From Pseudomonas sp. MMS21 TM103 (GTDB lineage Bacteria; Pseudomonadota; Gammaproteobacteria; Pseudomonadales; Pseudomonadaceae), in the NCBI RefSeq assembly GCF_022132145.1, contig NZ_JAJISP010000002.1, positions 186,001-250,000 on the forward strand: DNA of 64,000 nt, read 5' to 3'. Below, piece by piece: positions 26,483-35,754 of this stretch. Numbering within the stretch: the stretch's first letter is position 1; every line of letters starts with the position of its first letter. The position numbers were made by a program, and so were the translations under genes. The notes under the pieces are model-generated. The model had not been told where the DNA came from. It saw nothing but the letters and a program-made list of their open reading frames with translations, and did not search any database.

Positions 26483-27942
26483 GGCATGACCTCGCGCCGT
26501 TGCTGCTCCAGTTGCAGGGCCATCTTGTGCCGCAGGAAGCCAGCGGGGCCGGCATCCAGGCTTTCCAGCCAGCGCTGCGCCTGCTCCTGCTCGCCCTGCT
26601 GCTCCGCCGCCTCGCCGCCCTTGCGGGTCAGGTCCAGGCGTACCTCATCCGGCTCCTCGGTCACCTCGCCGCCCTCGTTGTCAGCCGCCAGCTGCTCCTG
26701 CAGGCGCAGGACCAGCCCCAGGTTGTCCTGCGCCTGCTGCCACTCGGGGGCCAGGGCCAGTGCCCGCTGATAGCGCTCGGCACTCTCGGCGTAGCGTCCC
26801 AGCATGGCCAGGGCGTTGCCCTGGTTGTAGAAGCCGTCGGCCGAACCAAGCGCCTCGAAGGCCGCCAGCGCCGCGGCGAAATCGCCGACGCGGTAGAGCG
26901 CCGCGCCGCGCCACAGGGGATCCTCGAACAACTCGGCGGCGCCATCAAAGTCACCCGTGCGGTACAGGTGCAACGCCTGCTGAGCGGGGGTTCGCCAGAG
27001 TTGCCAGAGCGCCAGCTCGGCCGCCATGGCAGGCGGCGGCAGGCCCAGCAGCGGCAGCAACAGCAGCGCCGCCAAGGTCCCACGGCGAAAGCGCAGCAAC
27101 AGCAGCAACGCAGCCGGCCACATCAGCCACCAGCCCTGGTCCCGCCACTGCGCATCGGGCTGATCCGCCAATGCGGCGCGGTAGTGGGCATTCAGTTCAC
27201 GGTCGATACGCGGCACATCGCTGTCGTCCGTGCTCATCGCCACCACGGGCACCCCCAGCTTATCTGCCATGCGCTCGGCATCGCCTCCCGCCGCCCAGAT
27301 CACCGCGGGCTGCCGAGCTAGGCGCTGCGCCAGCTGCGGCTCCAGCGCATCGGTCACCAGCAGACGCATGGCCGGCCGCTCCAGGCTCGCCTGCAAGCGG
27401 TCCAGGGTGTCCAGTGCGGCCTCGGTATTCTTGCCGGAGCGCGGCATCAGGCTGGTTTGCAGGCTGTCCAGATACAAGGCGAACAGACCGCGGTCTTCGG
27501 TCAGCGGCAGCAGCACATGGGCACTGCCGGCGTAGACGATCAGCGCAGTACGCCCGCCTTCGCGGCGCTGCAGCAGGTCGTGCAGCTTCAGCTTGGCCCG
27601 CTCCAGGCGACTGGGGGCCAGATCACTGGCGTTCATGGCCGACGATAGATCGAGCGCCACCAGCAAGGGCGCGCGGCGCTCGGCAAAGGGCAGTGGCTGC
27701 TTGAACCAGGCGGGCCCGGCCAGGGCCAGCAGCAACAGCGCGAGCAGCACCAGCAAGCGACCATGGCCGCGCAGGCGACCCGCGCCAGGGACCAGCAGAT
27801 ACGGCAGCAACTCGGGCGCGATCAGGCGCCGCCAGCTCGCCAGACTGCCGCGGCGCTGCAGGCGCCAATAGGCCAGCAGCAACACGGGCAACAGCAGCAG
27901 CCAGCCGGGACGCAGCAAGTGCAGGGGCAGCCAGGCGTCCAT
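26479..27942 (-). CDS. VWA-TPR membrane protein (BatB/BatC-like fusion)
   Basis: 487 residues. Two N-terminal spans are followed by a von Willebrand A domain starting LLVALDLSSAMNASD, a membrane span near residue 310 and a C-terminal TPR block (YNQGNALAMLGRYAESAERY). In the MIDAS motif DxSxS the last serine is Ala (DLSSA), whereas the neighbouring BatA-like protein keeps it. The combination corresponds to BatB joined to BatC. The start at 27942 overlaps the stop of the previous gene (TGATG) and has GAGGAGGG upstream. Confidence 0.82.
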   Translation of the reverse strand: MDAWLPLHLLRPGWLLLLPVLLLAYWRLQRRGSLASWRRLIAPELLPYLLVPGAGRLRGHGRLLVLLALLLLALAGPAWFKQPLPFAERRAPLLVALDLSSAMNASDLAPSRLERAKLKLHDLLQRREGGRTALIVYAGSAHVLLPLTEDRGLFALYLDSLQTSLMPRSGKNTEAALDTLDRLQASLERPAMRLLVTDALEPQLAQRLARQPAVIWAAGGDAERMADKLGVPVVAMSTDDSDVPRIDRELNAHYRAALADQPDAQWRDQGWWLMWPAALLLLLRFRRGTLAALLLLPLLGLPPPAMAAELALWQLWRTPAQQALHLYRTGDFDGAAELFEDPLWRGAALYRVGDFAAALAAFEALGSADGFYNQGNALAMLGRYAESAERYQRALALAPEWQQAQDNLGLVLRLQEQLAADNEGGEVTEEPDEVRLDLTRKGGEAAEQQGEQEQAQRWLESLDAGPAGFLRHKMALQLEQQRREVMP

Positions 27943-28907
27943 CAGCCCTCCTCCGCTACGCGCCGGGAGCGCCCAGGCAACAGCTGCAGCAACAGCAGGC
28001 CCAGCGCCAAGGCCAGCGGATAGGCATAGAGCGGCGTGCGCGGCTGGAACTGCAGGGTCTCCTGCAGCTGCGGGGTCGCGGCATCCAGTTCGGCGAACAC
28101 CGCCTGCAGCTGCGTCAGGTCGCGGGCCTGCAGGTAGCGCCCGCCGGTCACGCTGGCGATGCGCTGCAATTGCGCCTCGTCGAGGCGTTGCTCGCCCTCG
28201 CCATCCGCCTGGCCGAAGCCGATGCAATGGATACGGATACCGGCCTGGCGGGCAATTTCCGCGGCCTTGTCGGGCGCCATGAGGCTGGCCGTATCGCTGC
28301 CATCGCTGAGCAGGATGAGCAGACGCTCGCGCGCCGCGCTGTTCTGGAACAGGCGTATGGCCAGGCCGATGCTATCGCCCAGCGCCGTTCGCGGGCCGGC
28401 GATGCCCGGCTGCAATTCGGCCACCAGGGCATGCAGGGCCTGGCGGTCCTGGGTGAAGCCGGCCTGGGTATGCGGCCGGTCGCCGAACACCAGCAGGCCG
28501 ATGCGGTCCTCGGCCCGCCTCTCGATGAAGCCATCGAGCACCTGCTGCACCGCGGCCATGCGGGTGAGCCCCGCCCCGGCATCGGCCGTTTCCATCGACA
28601 GCGAGGTGTCCACCGCCAACAGCAGGTCGCGCAGTGGCCGCGCCTGGGTCAGCGGCGGCTCCAGCCGGCTGGGGGCGGCCAAGGCCAGTACCAGCAGGCA
28701 CCAGGCCAGCGCGTCGAGCACAGCCCGCCAGCGACCCGCCGCAAGCGGGCTGGCATCCGTCGGTGTGACGCCGGCGATGGCGGCCAGCTGGCGGAAGAAC
28801 GGCAGGCGCACGGCGTCCTGGCGCACGCGCTGGCCAGGCAGATAGCGCCGCAGCAGCCAGGGCAAGGGCAGCAGGAGCAACAGCCAGGGCAGCTCAAGGA
28901 CGTACAT
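27942..28907 (-). CDS. VWA-domain membrane protein (BatA-like)
   Basis: 321 residues: N-terminal span (ELPWLLLLLPLPWLL), second span near residue 65, a VWA domain with an intact MIDAS (DTSLSMETADA), and a C-terminal span followed by a short basic tail. It fits BatA. Coupled by overlap to the DUF4381 gene upstream and the VWA-TPR gene downstream. Confidence 0.83.
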   Translation of the reverse strand: MYVLELPWLLLLLPLPWLLRRYLPGQRVRQDAVRLPFFRQLAAIAGVTPTDASPLAAGRWRAVLDALAWCLLVLALAAPSRLEPPLTQARPLRDLLLAVDTSLSMETADAGAGLTRMAAVQQVLDGFIERRAEDRIGLLVFGDRPHTQAGFTQDRQALHALVAELQPGIAGPRTALGDSIGLAIRLFQNSAARERLLILLSDGSDTASLMAPDKAAEIARQAGIRIHCIGFGQADGEGEQRLDEAQLQRIASVTGGRYLQARDLTQLQAVFAELDAATPQLQETLQFQPRTPLYAYPLALALGLLLLQLLPGRSRRVAEEG

Positions 28908-29370
28908 GGCGCTGCAGCCACAGGCGCACGGCCTGAATCAGTTGGGTACGCGCAGGCGCGGAGAGCCGTGCGAAATGCTCGGGGGGCCAGCCGGACAATT
29001 CGCCCAGTGCCTCGGGCAACTCGCACCCCGGCGCCTGCTGGCGCAGGAAGCTCAGCCAGGCCGTGCCAGACAGCGCGGCCACCTGCTGGCGCGGCCAGGC
29101 CTGCAGCGCGGCCAGCTTGAGCAGCTGTGCCAGCTCGCCCAGCGTGGCGGGTTCGCGGCTGGCCTGTAGCTCGATCCGCACCAGCCAGGCCAGGGCGCGA
29201 CGGCGATAGGCGTCGGCCCGCCAGCGCCGCCAACGGCGCCAGGCCAGCAGCCCGGCCAGTGCCAGCAACAGCCCGGCCAGGCCCAGCAGAAAAGGCGCCG
29301 GCGGCCAGTACGCCGACAGCGGCGGCAAAGCCAGGTCGTGCAGCTGCTGCAGGCTGGCCCGTTCAGCCAC
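28894..29370 (-). CDS. DUF4381 membrane protein of the Bat operon
   Basis: 158 residues with one membrane span (PFLLGLAGLLLALAGLLAW) near the N terminus and a helical cytosolic part, as in the DUF4381 family usually found between DUF58 and BatA genes. I take a GTG at 29370 as the start. It overlaps the DUF58 stop by eight bases and gives the length typical of the family; the longer frame would add residues with no similarity. Its 3' end overlaps the BatA gene by 14 bases. Confidence 0.75.
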   Translation of the reverse strand: MAERASLQQLHDLALPPLSAYWPPAPFLLGLAGLLLALAGLLAWRRWRRWRADAYRRRALAWLVRIELQASREPATLGELAQLLKLAALQAWPRQQVAALSGTAWLSFLRQQAPGCELPEALGELSGWPPEHFARLSAPARTQLIQAVRLWLQRHVRP

Positions 29371-30337
29371 GGCGCACACTCCCGGCCTGTACCGGGCCGA
29401 GCAAGCCGCGCAGTTGCTCGGCCACCGGTTCGGCCGTGGACACCGGCAGCAGCGGTATGCCCAGTCCATCGGCCCAGGCGAAGATTTCCTCACTGCGCTG
29501 TTCACGCATACGCCCCAACGCCTGCCGCAGCTCGGCCCGCCCGAAGTCGAGGGTCATCTGCAGGCGGCCATCGCTGACGACCAGGTCGTCGCTGGGGGAC
29601 AGACCGGTCAACAGGGGATCCTGGGTCCAGCAGGCCAGCACCTCGTTGTGCCGGCGCAATTGCGTGAGCAGCGCCCGAGTGTGCGCGTCCATGCCGTAGA
29701 AGTCGCTGATCAGCACGACCTGGTGATCGTGGCGCGCCAGGCGCAGCGCCAGGCCGAGCGCCGCATTGAGCTGCTGCGGGGCATCCCCCGGGTTCAGTGC
29801 GTGCAGCGCCTGATTCTGCTGCACCAGGCAGCGCAGCAGGTGCAGAAAGCTGCGGTCGCCGCGGCCCGGGCGCAACTCCCGGCAGCGCTGGTCGTCGAAC
29901 AGGATGGCGCCGACCCGGTCGTGTCGGGCCAACCCCGCCCAGCCGAGCAGGGCCGCCACCTCGGCCGCGATGACGGACTTGAACGCACGCTGGCTGCCGA
30001 AGAACTGGTTCATGCGCTGGTCCACGACCAGCAGCACCGGACGGTCGCGCTCCTCGGTAAACAGGCGCAGGAATGGCCGGCGCAGGCGGGCGGTCACCTT
30101 CCAGTCGATCAGCCGGGCATCATCGCCGGCCCAGTAGGGCCGCAGCTCCTCGAAACTCAGGCCGCGCCCGCGCAAACGGGTGGCATGACGCCCCGCCGAC
30201 AGGCTGTGGGCCGGTTGGCGCGACCCCAGGGCCAGATCATTGGCATGACGGCGCAAGGCGACCAGCTGTTGCAGGTCGACATAGGCGCCCGCTGCCACGC
30301 CGGTGGCCGTGGCCGTGCCTGGAGCGCGGGCCACCAT
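29363..30337 (-). CDS. DUF58-domain protein
   Basis: 324 residues with the DUF58 signature near residue 65 (RPYWAGDDARLIDWKVTAR) and a VWA-like C-terminal half (VLLVVDQRMNQFFG). DUF58 proteins are constant partners of MoxR ATPases. There are only three bases between the MoxR stop and this gene, and the next gene overlaps, so translation is coupled. Confidence 0.87.
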   Translation of the reverse strand: MVARAPGTATATGVAAGAYVDLQQLVALRRHANDLALGSRQPAHSLSAGRHATRLRGRGLSFEELRPYWAGDDARLIDWKVTARLRRPFLRLFTEERDRPVLLVVDQRMNQFFGSQRAFKSVIAAEVAALLGWAGLARHDRVGAILFDDQRCRELRPGRGDRSFLHLLRCLVQQNQALHALNPGDAPQQLNAALGLALRLARHDHQVVLISDFYGMDAHTRALLTQLRRHNEVLACWTQDPLLTGLSPSDDLVVSDGRLQMTLDFGRAELRQALGRMREQRSEEIFAWADGLGIPLLPVSTAEPVAEQLRGLLGPVQAGSVRRG

Positions 30338-30340
30338 GCC

Positions 30341-31315
<975 letters not shown>

Positions 31316-31380
31316 TAGCGCCCCCGGATTGCTTGGTCCACGCACAGTGATGCCTTACGCGCACTACCCTTCAACTTATT

Positions 31381-31445
31381 AGCTTAACTGCAGACGCGTC
31401 GATTATTTTTTGCATATCGCGCCATATCGCAGGCATCTGCTGCCA
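31381..31445 (-). promoter_or_regulatory. operator site I and -10 (shared AraC-type motif)
   Basis: On the minus strand: half-site 1 TGGCAGCAGATGCCTGC (31429-31445), half-site 2 TGGCGCGATATGCAAAA (31408-31424), then TAAGCT (31381-31386) after 21 bases. Half-site 2 matches site F at 15 of 17 bases. It faces the MoxR gene and lies back to back with site C. Confidence 0.65.
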
Positions 31446-31475
31446 GCACAACAGCCCAGGGCTCACGCTGCAACC

Positions 31476-31539
31476 TGTCAGGTAATGCATGGCCATTGTC
31501 GCCCTCTGACAAGTTAGCGGCGGCAAGGCGTCGAATAAT
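31476..31539 (+). promoter_or_regulatory. orphan operator site C and -10 (shared AraC-type motif)
   Basis: Half-site 1 TGTCAGGTAATGCATGG (31476-31492), half-site 2 TGTCGCCCTCTGACAAG (31497-31513), a 20-base spacer and AATAAT (31534-31539). It is nearly a copy of sites A and B but points to the plus strand, where the next feature is the 3' end of the minus-strand GGDEF gene. No plus-strand gene follows. Confidence 0.7.
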
Positions 31540-31594
31540 CCTCGGAAGCAGTCACTGCACAGCGCTCGGGATGGCGGGGCTGTCCCAGCATGAC

Positions 31595-33055
31595 TCAAGC
31601 CTCTCCAGTGACTGCAGGCAGGCTCTCCAATATCCATCCGTTTTCGACGCGATTGCGCCCCAGCCGCTTGGCGCAGTACAAGGCTTCATCCGCCGCCTGC
31701 AACATCCGCTCGAGGGAGTGCGAGGACTGCTCTACCACGATCAAACCGATGCTGACCGAGCAAGAGATGCTGCGCCCGTCGTCGAGCTCTATCTCTGTGC
31801 CGGCAAAGCTGGCGCGAATGCGTTCGGCGATGATTTGCGCCTGCTCCTGCGAGCAGCCGGGCAGCAGCACGGCGAACTCTTCACCGCCCAGCCGCGCCAG
31901 GGCATCGTCGCCCCGCACGCAGTCACTGGCAACTCGGGCAAAGGACTTAAGCGCAATATCACCGGCGACGTGGCCATAGGTGTCGTTGACTCGCTTGAAG
32001 AGATCAATATCCAGCATCAGCAAGGCCGTAGGGCGTCCATTGCGCTGGAACTTGGCCAGCAGCTGCGCGGCGATCTCGTAGAAGGCCCATCGATTGAGCA
32101 GACCACTCAGCTGGTCGTGGGTGGCCATGAACTGCATGCGCTCCAGCAGTGCATTACGCGTGACCATGACGCTCGCAACCGTGAGCGGCGCAAAGGCCAC
32201 CATCGACACGCCCAGGCGCAACGAGAGCAGCATCGGTCGCGAGTTCATATCGAGCATCGCCAGCGGCAGACTGCCGTAGGAGATCGAAACGAGTATCCAG
32301 CCGCTATACCCCAGGGTCAGCAGCGCGGTGCTGAAAAGACTGTAGCTCAGGGCACACCAGAGCAGCGCAGGCACCGGAAAGACGATCGCCCCCGGGCCAC
32401 CGATCACCAAAGCGGCGCAACCGGACAGCAGCAGGCTGACCGCCGGCAACGCCTTGAGCAACTCATTACGCCCCCACTGCGCCGCCCGTCGCCGCTCCAC
32501 AGGGCGCTTGGGCCACTCCGGCAGGGTGAGCAGGGCCGGAAGAATGGCCATGAAGTTAACCAGTTCGGTAACGAACCAGAAGCTCCAGCCGCTGATTGCG
32601 CTGCCACCAAACAGCAGGGGCTCGGCAATCGCGCCGACCAGCCCCGCAGCACTGGAGGCCGCTACGATGACCAGCGCCAGATACAGTACCGAATAGGGGG
32701 TACGCAGGCGACGCTGGTCATCGCCCAGACGCCGCAACAGCAGATACCCGACCACCACCCCGGCGAGGTTTGCCAGCGTCAGCAACAGAGTCTGCAGAGC
32801 ACTACCGCCGGTCATGGAATCGGCCAGTACGTAGCCTGCAACTGCCCCCAGCCAGCCCGCCGGGCTGGCCAGTCGCGGATAACGTACCAGGAGGCCGAGG
32901 AGCAGGGCATTGGCCGGCCACAATGCCGCTAGATGCCCCAGGGGCCTGGTCATGATGCCCAGCAGGCAGGCGCCGAGAACCAGCAGCAAGACCAAGCAGG
33001 CAATAGTGAAATGGCCGGCCCAGGCCTTTGCAGAAAAATTGGCGCCACTATCCAC
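31595..33055 (-). CDS. diguanylate cyclase with MASE1 membrane sensor
   Basis: 486 residues. The N-terminal 290 residues hold about eight membrane spans of the MASE1 type (PLGHLAALWPANALLLGLLV near residue 40). A short linker leads to a GGDEF domain with an active GGEEF site (390-394) and the product-inhibition site RGDD five residues before it. It makes cyclic di-GMP from GTP in response to an unknown signal. No operator of the island type lies in front of it. Instead an island-type promoter (site C) runs into its 3' end on the opposite strand. Confidence 0.88.
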   Translation of the reverse strand: MDSGANFSAKAWAGHFTIACLVLLLVLGACLLGIMTRPLGHLAALWPANALLLGLLVRYPRLASPAGWLGAVAGYVLADSMTGGSALQTLLLTLANLAGVVVGYLLLRRLGDDQRRLRTPYSVLYLALVIVAASSAAGLVGAIAEPLLFGGSAISGWSFWFVTELVNFMAILPALLTLPEWPKRPVERRRAAQWGRNELLKALPAVSLLLSGCAALVIGGPGAIVFPVPALLWCALSYSLFSTALLTLGYSGWILVSISYGSLPLAMLDMNSRPMLLSLRLGVSMVAFAPLTVASVMVTRNALLERMQFMATHDQLSGLLNRWAFYEIAAQLLAKFQRNGRPTALLMLDIDLFKRVNDTYGHVAGDIALKSFARVASDCVRGDDALARLGGEEFAVLLPGCSQEQAQIIAERIRASFAGTEIELDDGRSISCSVSIGLIVVEQSSHSLERMLQAADEALYCAKRLGRNRVENGWILESLPAVTGEA

Positions 33056-33316
33056 AGCTCAACTCCGAATAACCGCTACTGACAACAGTTCGGGTAGATC
33101 CGGAGTTCATCCGAAGCTCGCACTTTACGGCGCGCATTTTCCTCGGTTTTATCCACATATACCATGTTGATATACCTCGCCGCGCCAGCGTGCTCGTCGC
33201 CAGATACCTCCATTAGATCGATAGCAGCCACCGCGTAAGCCAGCTACCGCATTTACCTGCCCCTCTACACCTTCCCCGAGTTGGGTTAACGCAGAGGGCC
33301 GTCAACCAGAGTTCGC

Positions 33317-35671
33317 TTACTTGATAACCGGCCGGGTCGGCGAGATCTCCACGGCGACCTCCTCGATGGTGCCGGTGAAGGCAAAGGGCAGCTGCTCGCG
33401 GTAGACCGCCGAGGCCGGCGAGCCTAGATCCATGCCGACATCCAGGGTCTCGGTGGCCGAGAAACGCACCGGCACCACCTTGTCCACCCTTCCCTCGCCG
33501 ATGCGCTTGCCATTGGCCAACAGTTCGACAGTGCCGCCGGTCTGCTCGGCCAGGAAGCGGAACGGTTCCTGCTCGTACTTCATCTGCACCTGCAGCTTGC
33601 CCTTGGGCAGCGGTTGCTCGGAGACCACGCTGTAGGTGGTTTTGCCGAAGAAGTTGTAGTCGTAGTGCAGGCGCCCATCACGCACATACAGGGCGAAACC
33701 GCCGGCGCTACCGCCCTCGGCGAGGATCACCCCTTCGGCGCCCTGCTCCGGCACCACCAGGTTGGCGCTGATGCTGTGGCTGCGCTGGTAGATGGGCAGC
33801 GCGCTGCCTTCCGGCACGCGACTGATGCCGGCGACGTAGCGCACTCGAGTGCGGCCGGCGACGATGGAGGGACGTACGCTCAGCGCGCGCTCGACGAAGC
33901 GGTCGTCCAGCGGATAGACCTGATTGGCGCGCGCCTGCTGGTCGAACAGGGCCTGCAACTGCTTGAGCTTCTGCGGCTGCTGGGCCGCGAGGTCACGGGC
34001 CTGGGAGAAGTCCTCATCGACGTGATACAGCTCCCAGCGACTGTTGCTGAAGCCCTGCGAGCCAACCAGCTTCCATGGCACGCCCTGCATGGCCGCGGCA
34101 ATCCAGCCGTCATGGTAGATCGCCCGGTGGCCACCGCTCTCGAAGTACTGGGTAGTGCGGGTTTCAGGGGCCTTGGCACTGGCGAAAGTGGAGCTGAAAT
34201 CATGCCCGGCCATCGGCGTCTGTTCGATGCCATCGACCGCCTTCGGCGCCGGCAGGCCGGCAGCGGCAAGAATAGTCGGGGCGACGTCGATGACATGCTC
34301 GAACTGTGAACGCAGGCCACCGCGATCCTCGATGCGCGTGGGCCAGGAGACAATCACGCCGTTGCGGGTGCCGCCGAAATGCGAAGGCACGCGCTTCATC
34401 CACTGGAATGGCGCCGACCCGGCCCAGGCCCAACCCACCGGATAGTGGTTCTCGTGCAGCGGCCCGCCGATCTCGTCGAGCTTGGCCAGTTGCGCCGGCA
34501 CACTGTCCGGCACGCCGTTCTGGGTCATCACGTTGTTCAGCGTGCCGGTCATGCTGCCTTCGGCGCTGGCACCGTTGTCGCCAGTGACATAGATCACCAG
34601 GGTGTTGTCGTCACGCACCGCATCGAGCAGGCGTCCGACCTCGTGGTCGGTATGGGCGACGAAACCGGCGAACACTTCCTGGTGGCGGGCGAACAGTTTC
34701 TTCTCGTCGGCGCTGAGTGAGTCCCAGGCCGGGATCTGCGCCGGTCGCGGGGTCATCTCGGTGTCTGCTGGGACCACCCCCAGGCGCTTCTGCCGGGCCA
34801 GGGTTTCCTCGCGCAGCTTGTCCCAGCCCTGATCGAATTGCCCCTTGAAGCGTTCGATGTATTCGCGCGGCGCATGCAAAGGCGCATGCACCGCGCCCGG
34901 GGCGAAGTAGAGGAAATACGGTTTGTCCGGGGTAATGGCCTGTTCGCGCTTGACCCAGGTGATGGCGTCATCGACCAGGTCGGTGGTCAGGTGATAGCCC
35001 TGCTCGGGCTTTTTCGCCGGTTCCACGGCCAGGGTATTGCGGTACAGCTGCGGCTCGTACTGGCTGGTCTCGCCGCCGTGGAAGCCGTACCAGTATTCAA
35101 AACCGACGCCGCTGGGCCAGTGCTGGTAGGGGCCATTGGGCTGGGTCTCCCAGTCCGGGGTGTTGTGCCACTTGCCGAAGGCGGCCGTGTGGTAGCCGTT
35201 GTCGCGCAGCACCCGCGCCACGCTGGCGGTCGACTGCGGCCACACGGTGTTGTAGCCGGGAAAACCGGTAGCCAGCTCGGTGATGGTGCCAAAGCCGGTC
35301 TGATGATGATTACGCCCGGTCAGCAGCGCGGCACGGGTCGACGAGCAGATGCCGGTGGTGTGGAAACGGTTGTAGCGCAAGCCCTCGCTCGCCAGCTTGT
35401 CCATCCCCGGCGTGGGCACCGGACCGCCGAAGGTACCCGGTTGGCCAAAGCCCAGGTCGTCGAGCAGGATCAGTACCACATTGGGCGCCCCGGCCAGTGC
35501 CGAGTGCGGTTGCGGGAAGTCGGCCGTGGAATCGGCGAAGGTGGTGCCGACCTGGCCCTGGAAGGCCGGATCGGCGAGGGGCAAGGACGTACGATCGGGT
35601 TCGCCAGCCATGGCGCCAGCGCATAGCAGCGCCAGGGATGCGATACGGAACAACAGCTTGCAAGCTCGCAT
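33317..35671 (-). CDS. large periplasmic arylsulfatase-like protein (CSSTR variant)
   Basis: 784 residues with a signal peptide (FRIASLALLCAGAMA). The sulfatase core shows Asp71-Asp72 in ILLDDLGFG, Cys109 in GICSSTRAALLTGRNHH, AAFGKWHNTPDW, PYFLYFAPGAVHAPLHAP and YVTGDNGASAEG. The CxPxR rule is broken: Pro is Ser (CSSTR). The long form with a C-terminal beta domain of about 150 residues is like the large arylsulfatases of mycobacteria and proteobacteria. AAGGAG precedes the start. It is the last gene of the envelope operon, 83 bases after the RND gene. Confidence 0.83.
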   Translation of the reverse strand: MRACKLLFRIASLALLCAGAMAGEPDRTSLPLADPAFQGQVGTTFADSTADFPQPHSALAGAPNVVLILLDDLGFGQPGTFGGPVPTPGMDKLASEGLRYNRFHTTGICSSTRAALLTGRNHHQTGFGTITELATGFPGYNTVWPQSTASVARVLRDNGYHTAAFGKWHNTPDWETQPNGPYQHWPSGVGFEYWYGFHGGETSQYEPQLYRNTLAVEPAKKPEQGYHLTTDLVDDAITWVKREQAITPDKPYFLYFAPGAVHAPLHAPREYIERFKGQFDQGWDKLREETLARQKRLGVVPADTEMTPRPAQIPAWDSLSADEKKLFARHQEVFAGFVAHTDHEVGRLLDAVRDDNTLVIYVTGDNGASAEGSMTGTLNNVMTQNGVPDSVPAQLAKLDEIGGPLHENHYPVGWAWAGSAPFQWMKRVPSHFGGTRNGVIVSWPTRIEDRGGLRSQFEHVIDVAPTILAAAGLPAPKAVDGIEQTPMAGHDFSSTFASAKAPETRTTQYFESGGHRAIYHDGWIAAAMQGVPWKLVGSQGFSNSRWELYHVDEDFSQARDLAAQQPQKLKQLQALFDQQARANQVYPLDDRFVERALSVRPSIVAGRTRVRYVAGISRVPEGSALPIYQRSHSISANLVVPEQGAEGVILAEGGSAGGFALYVRDGRLHYDYNFFGKTTYSVVSEQPLPKGKLQVQMKYEQEPFRFLAEQTGGTVELLANGKRIGEGRVDKVVPVRFSATETLDVGMDLGSPASAVYREQLPFAFTGTIEEVAVEISPTRPVIK

Positions 35672-35754
35672 GGCGAGACTCTCCTTATTTTTGTTTTCCA
35701 GTTCGCCCGTTAGTTATCAGCCGCGACCCGCATGGCGCGGGTCGCGGCACTGAC

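Noticed and set aside
33149..33157. TTATCCACA, a DnaA-box consensus upstream of the GGDEF gene
   Set aside because: A single 9-base match without further boxes, an AT-rich element or replication genes; expected by chance.
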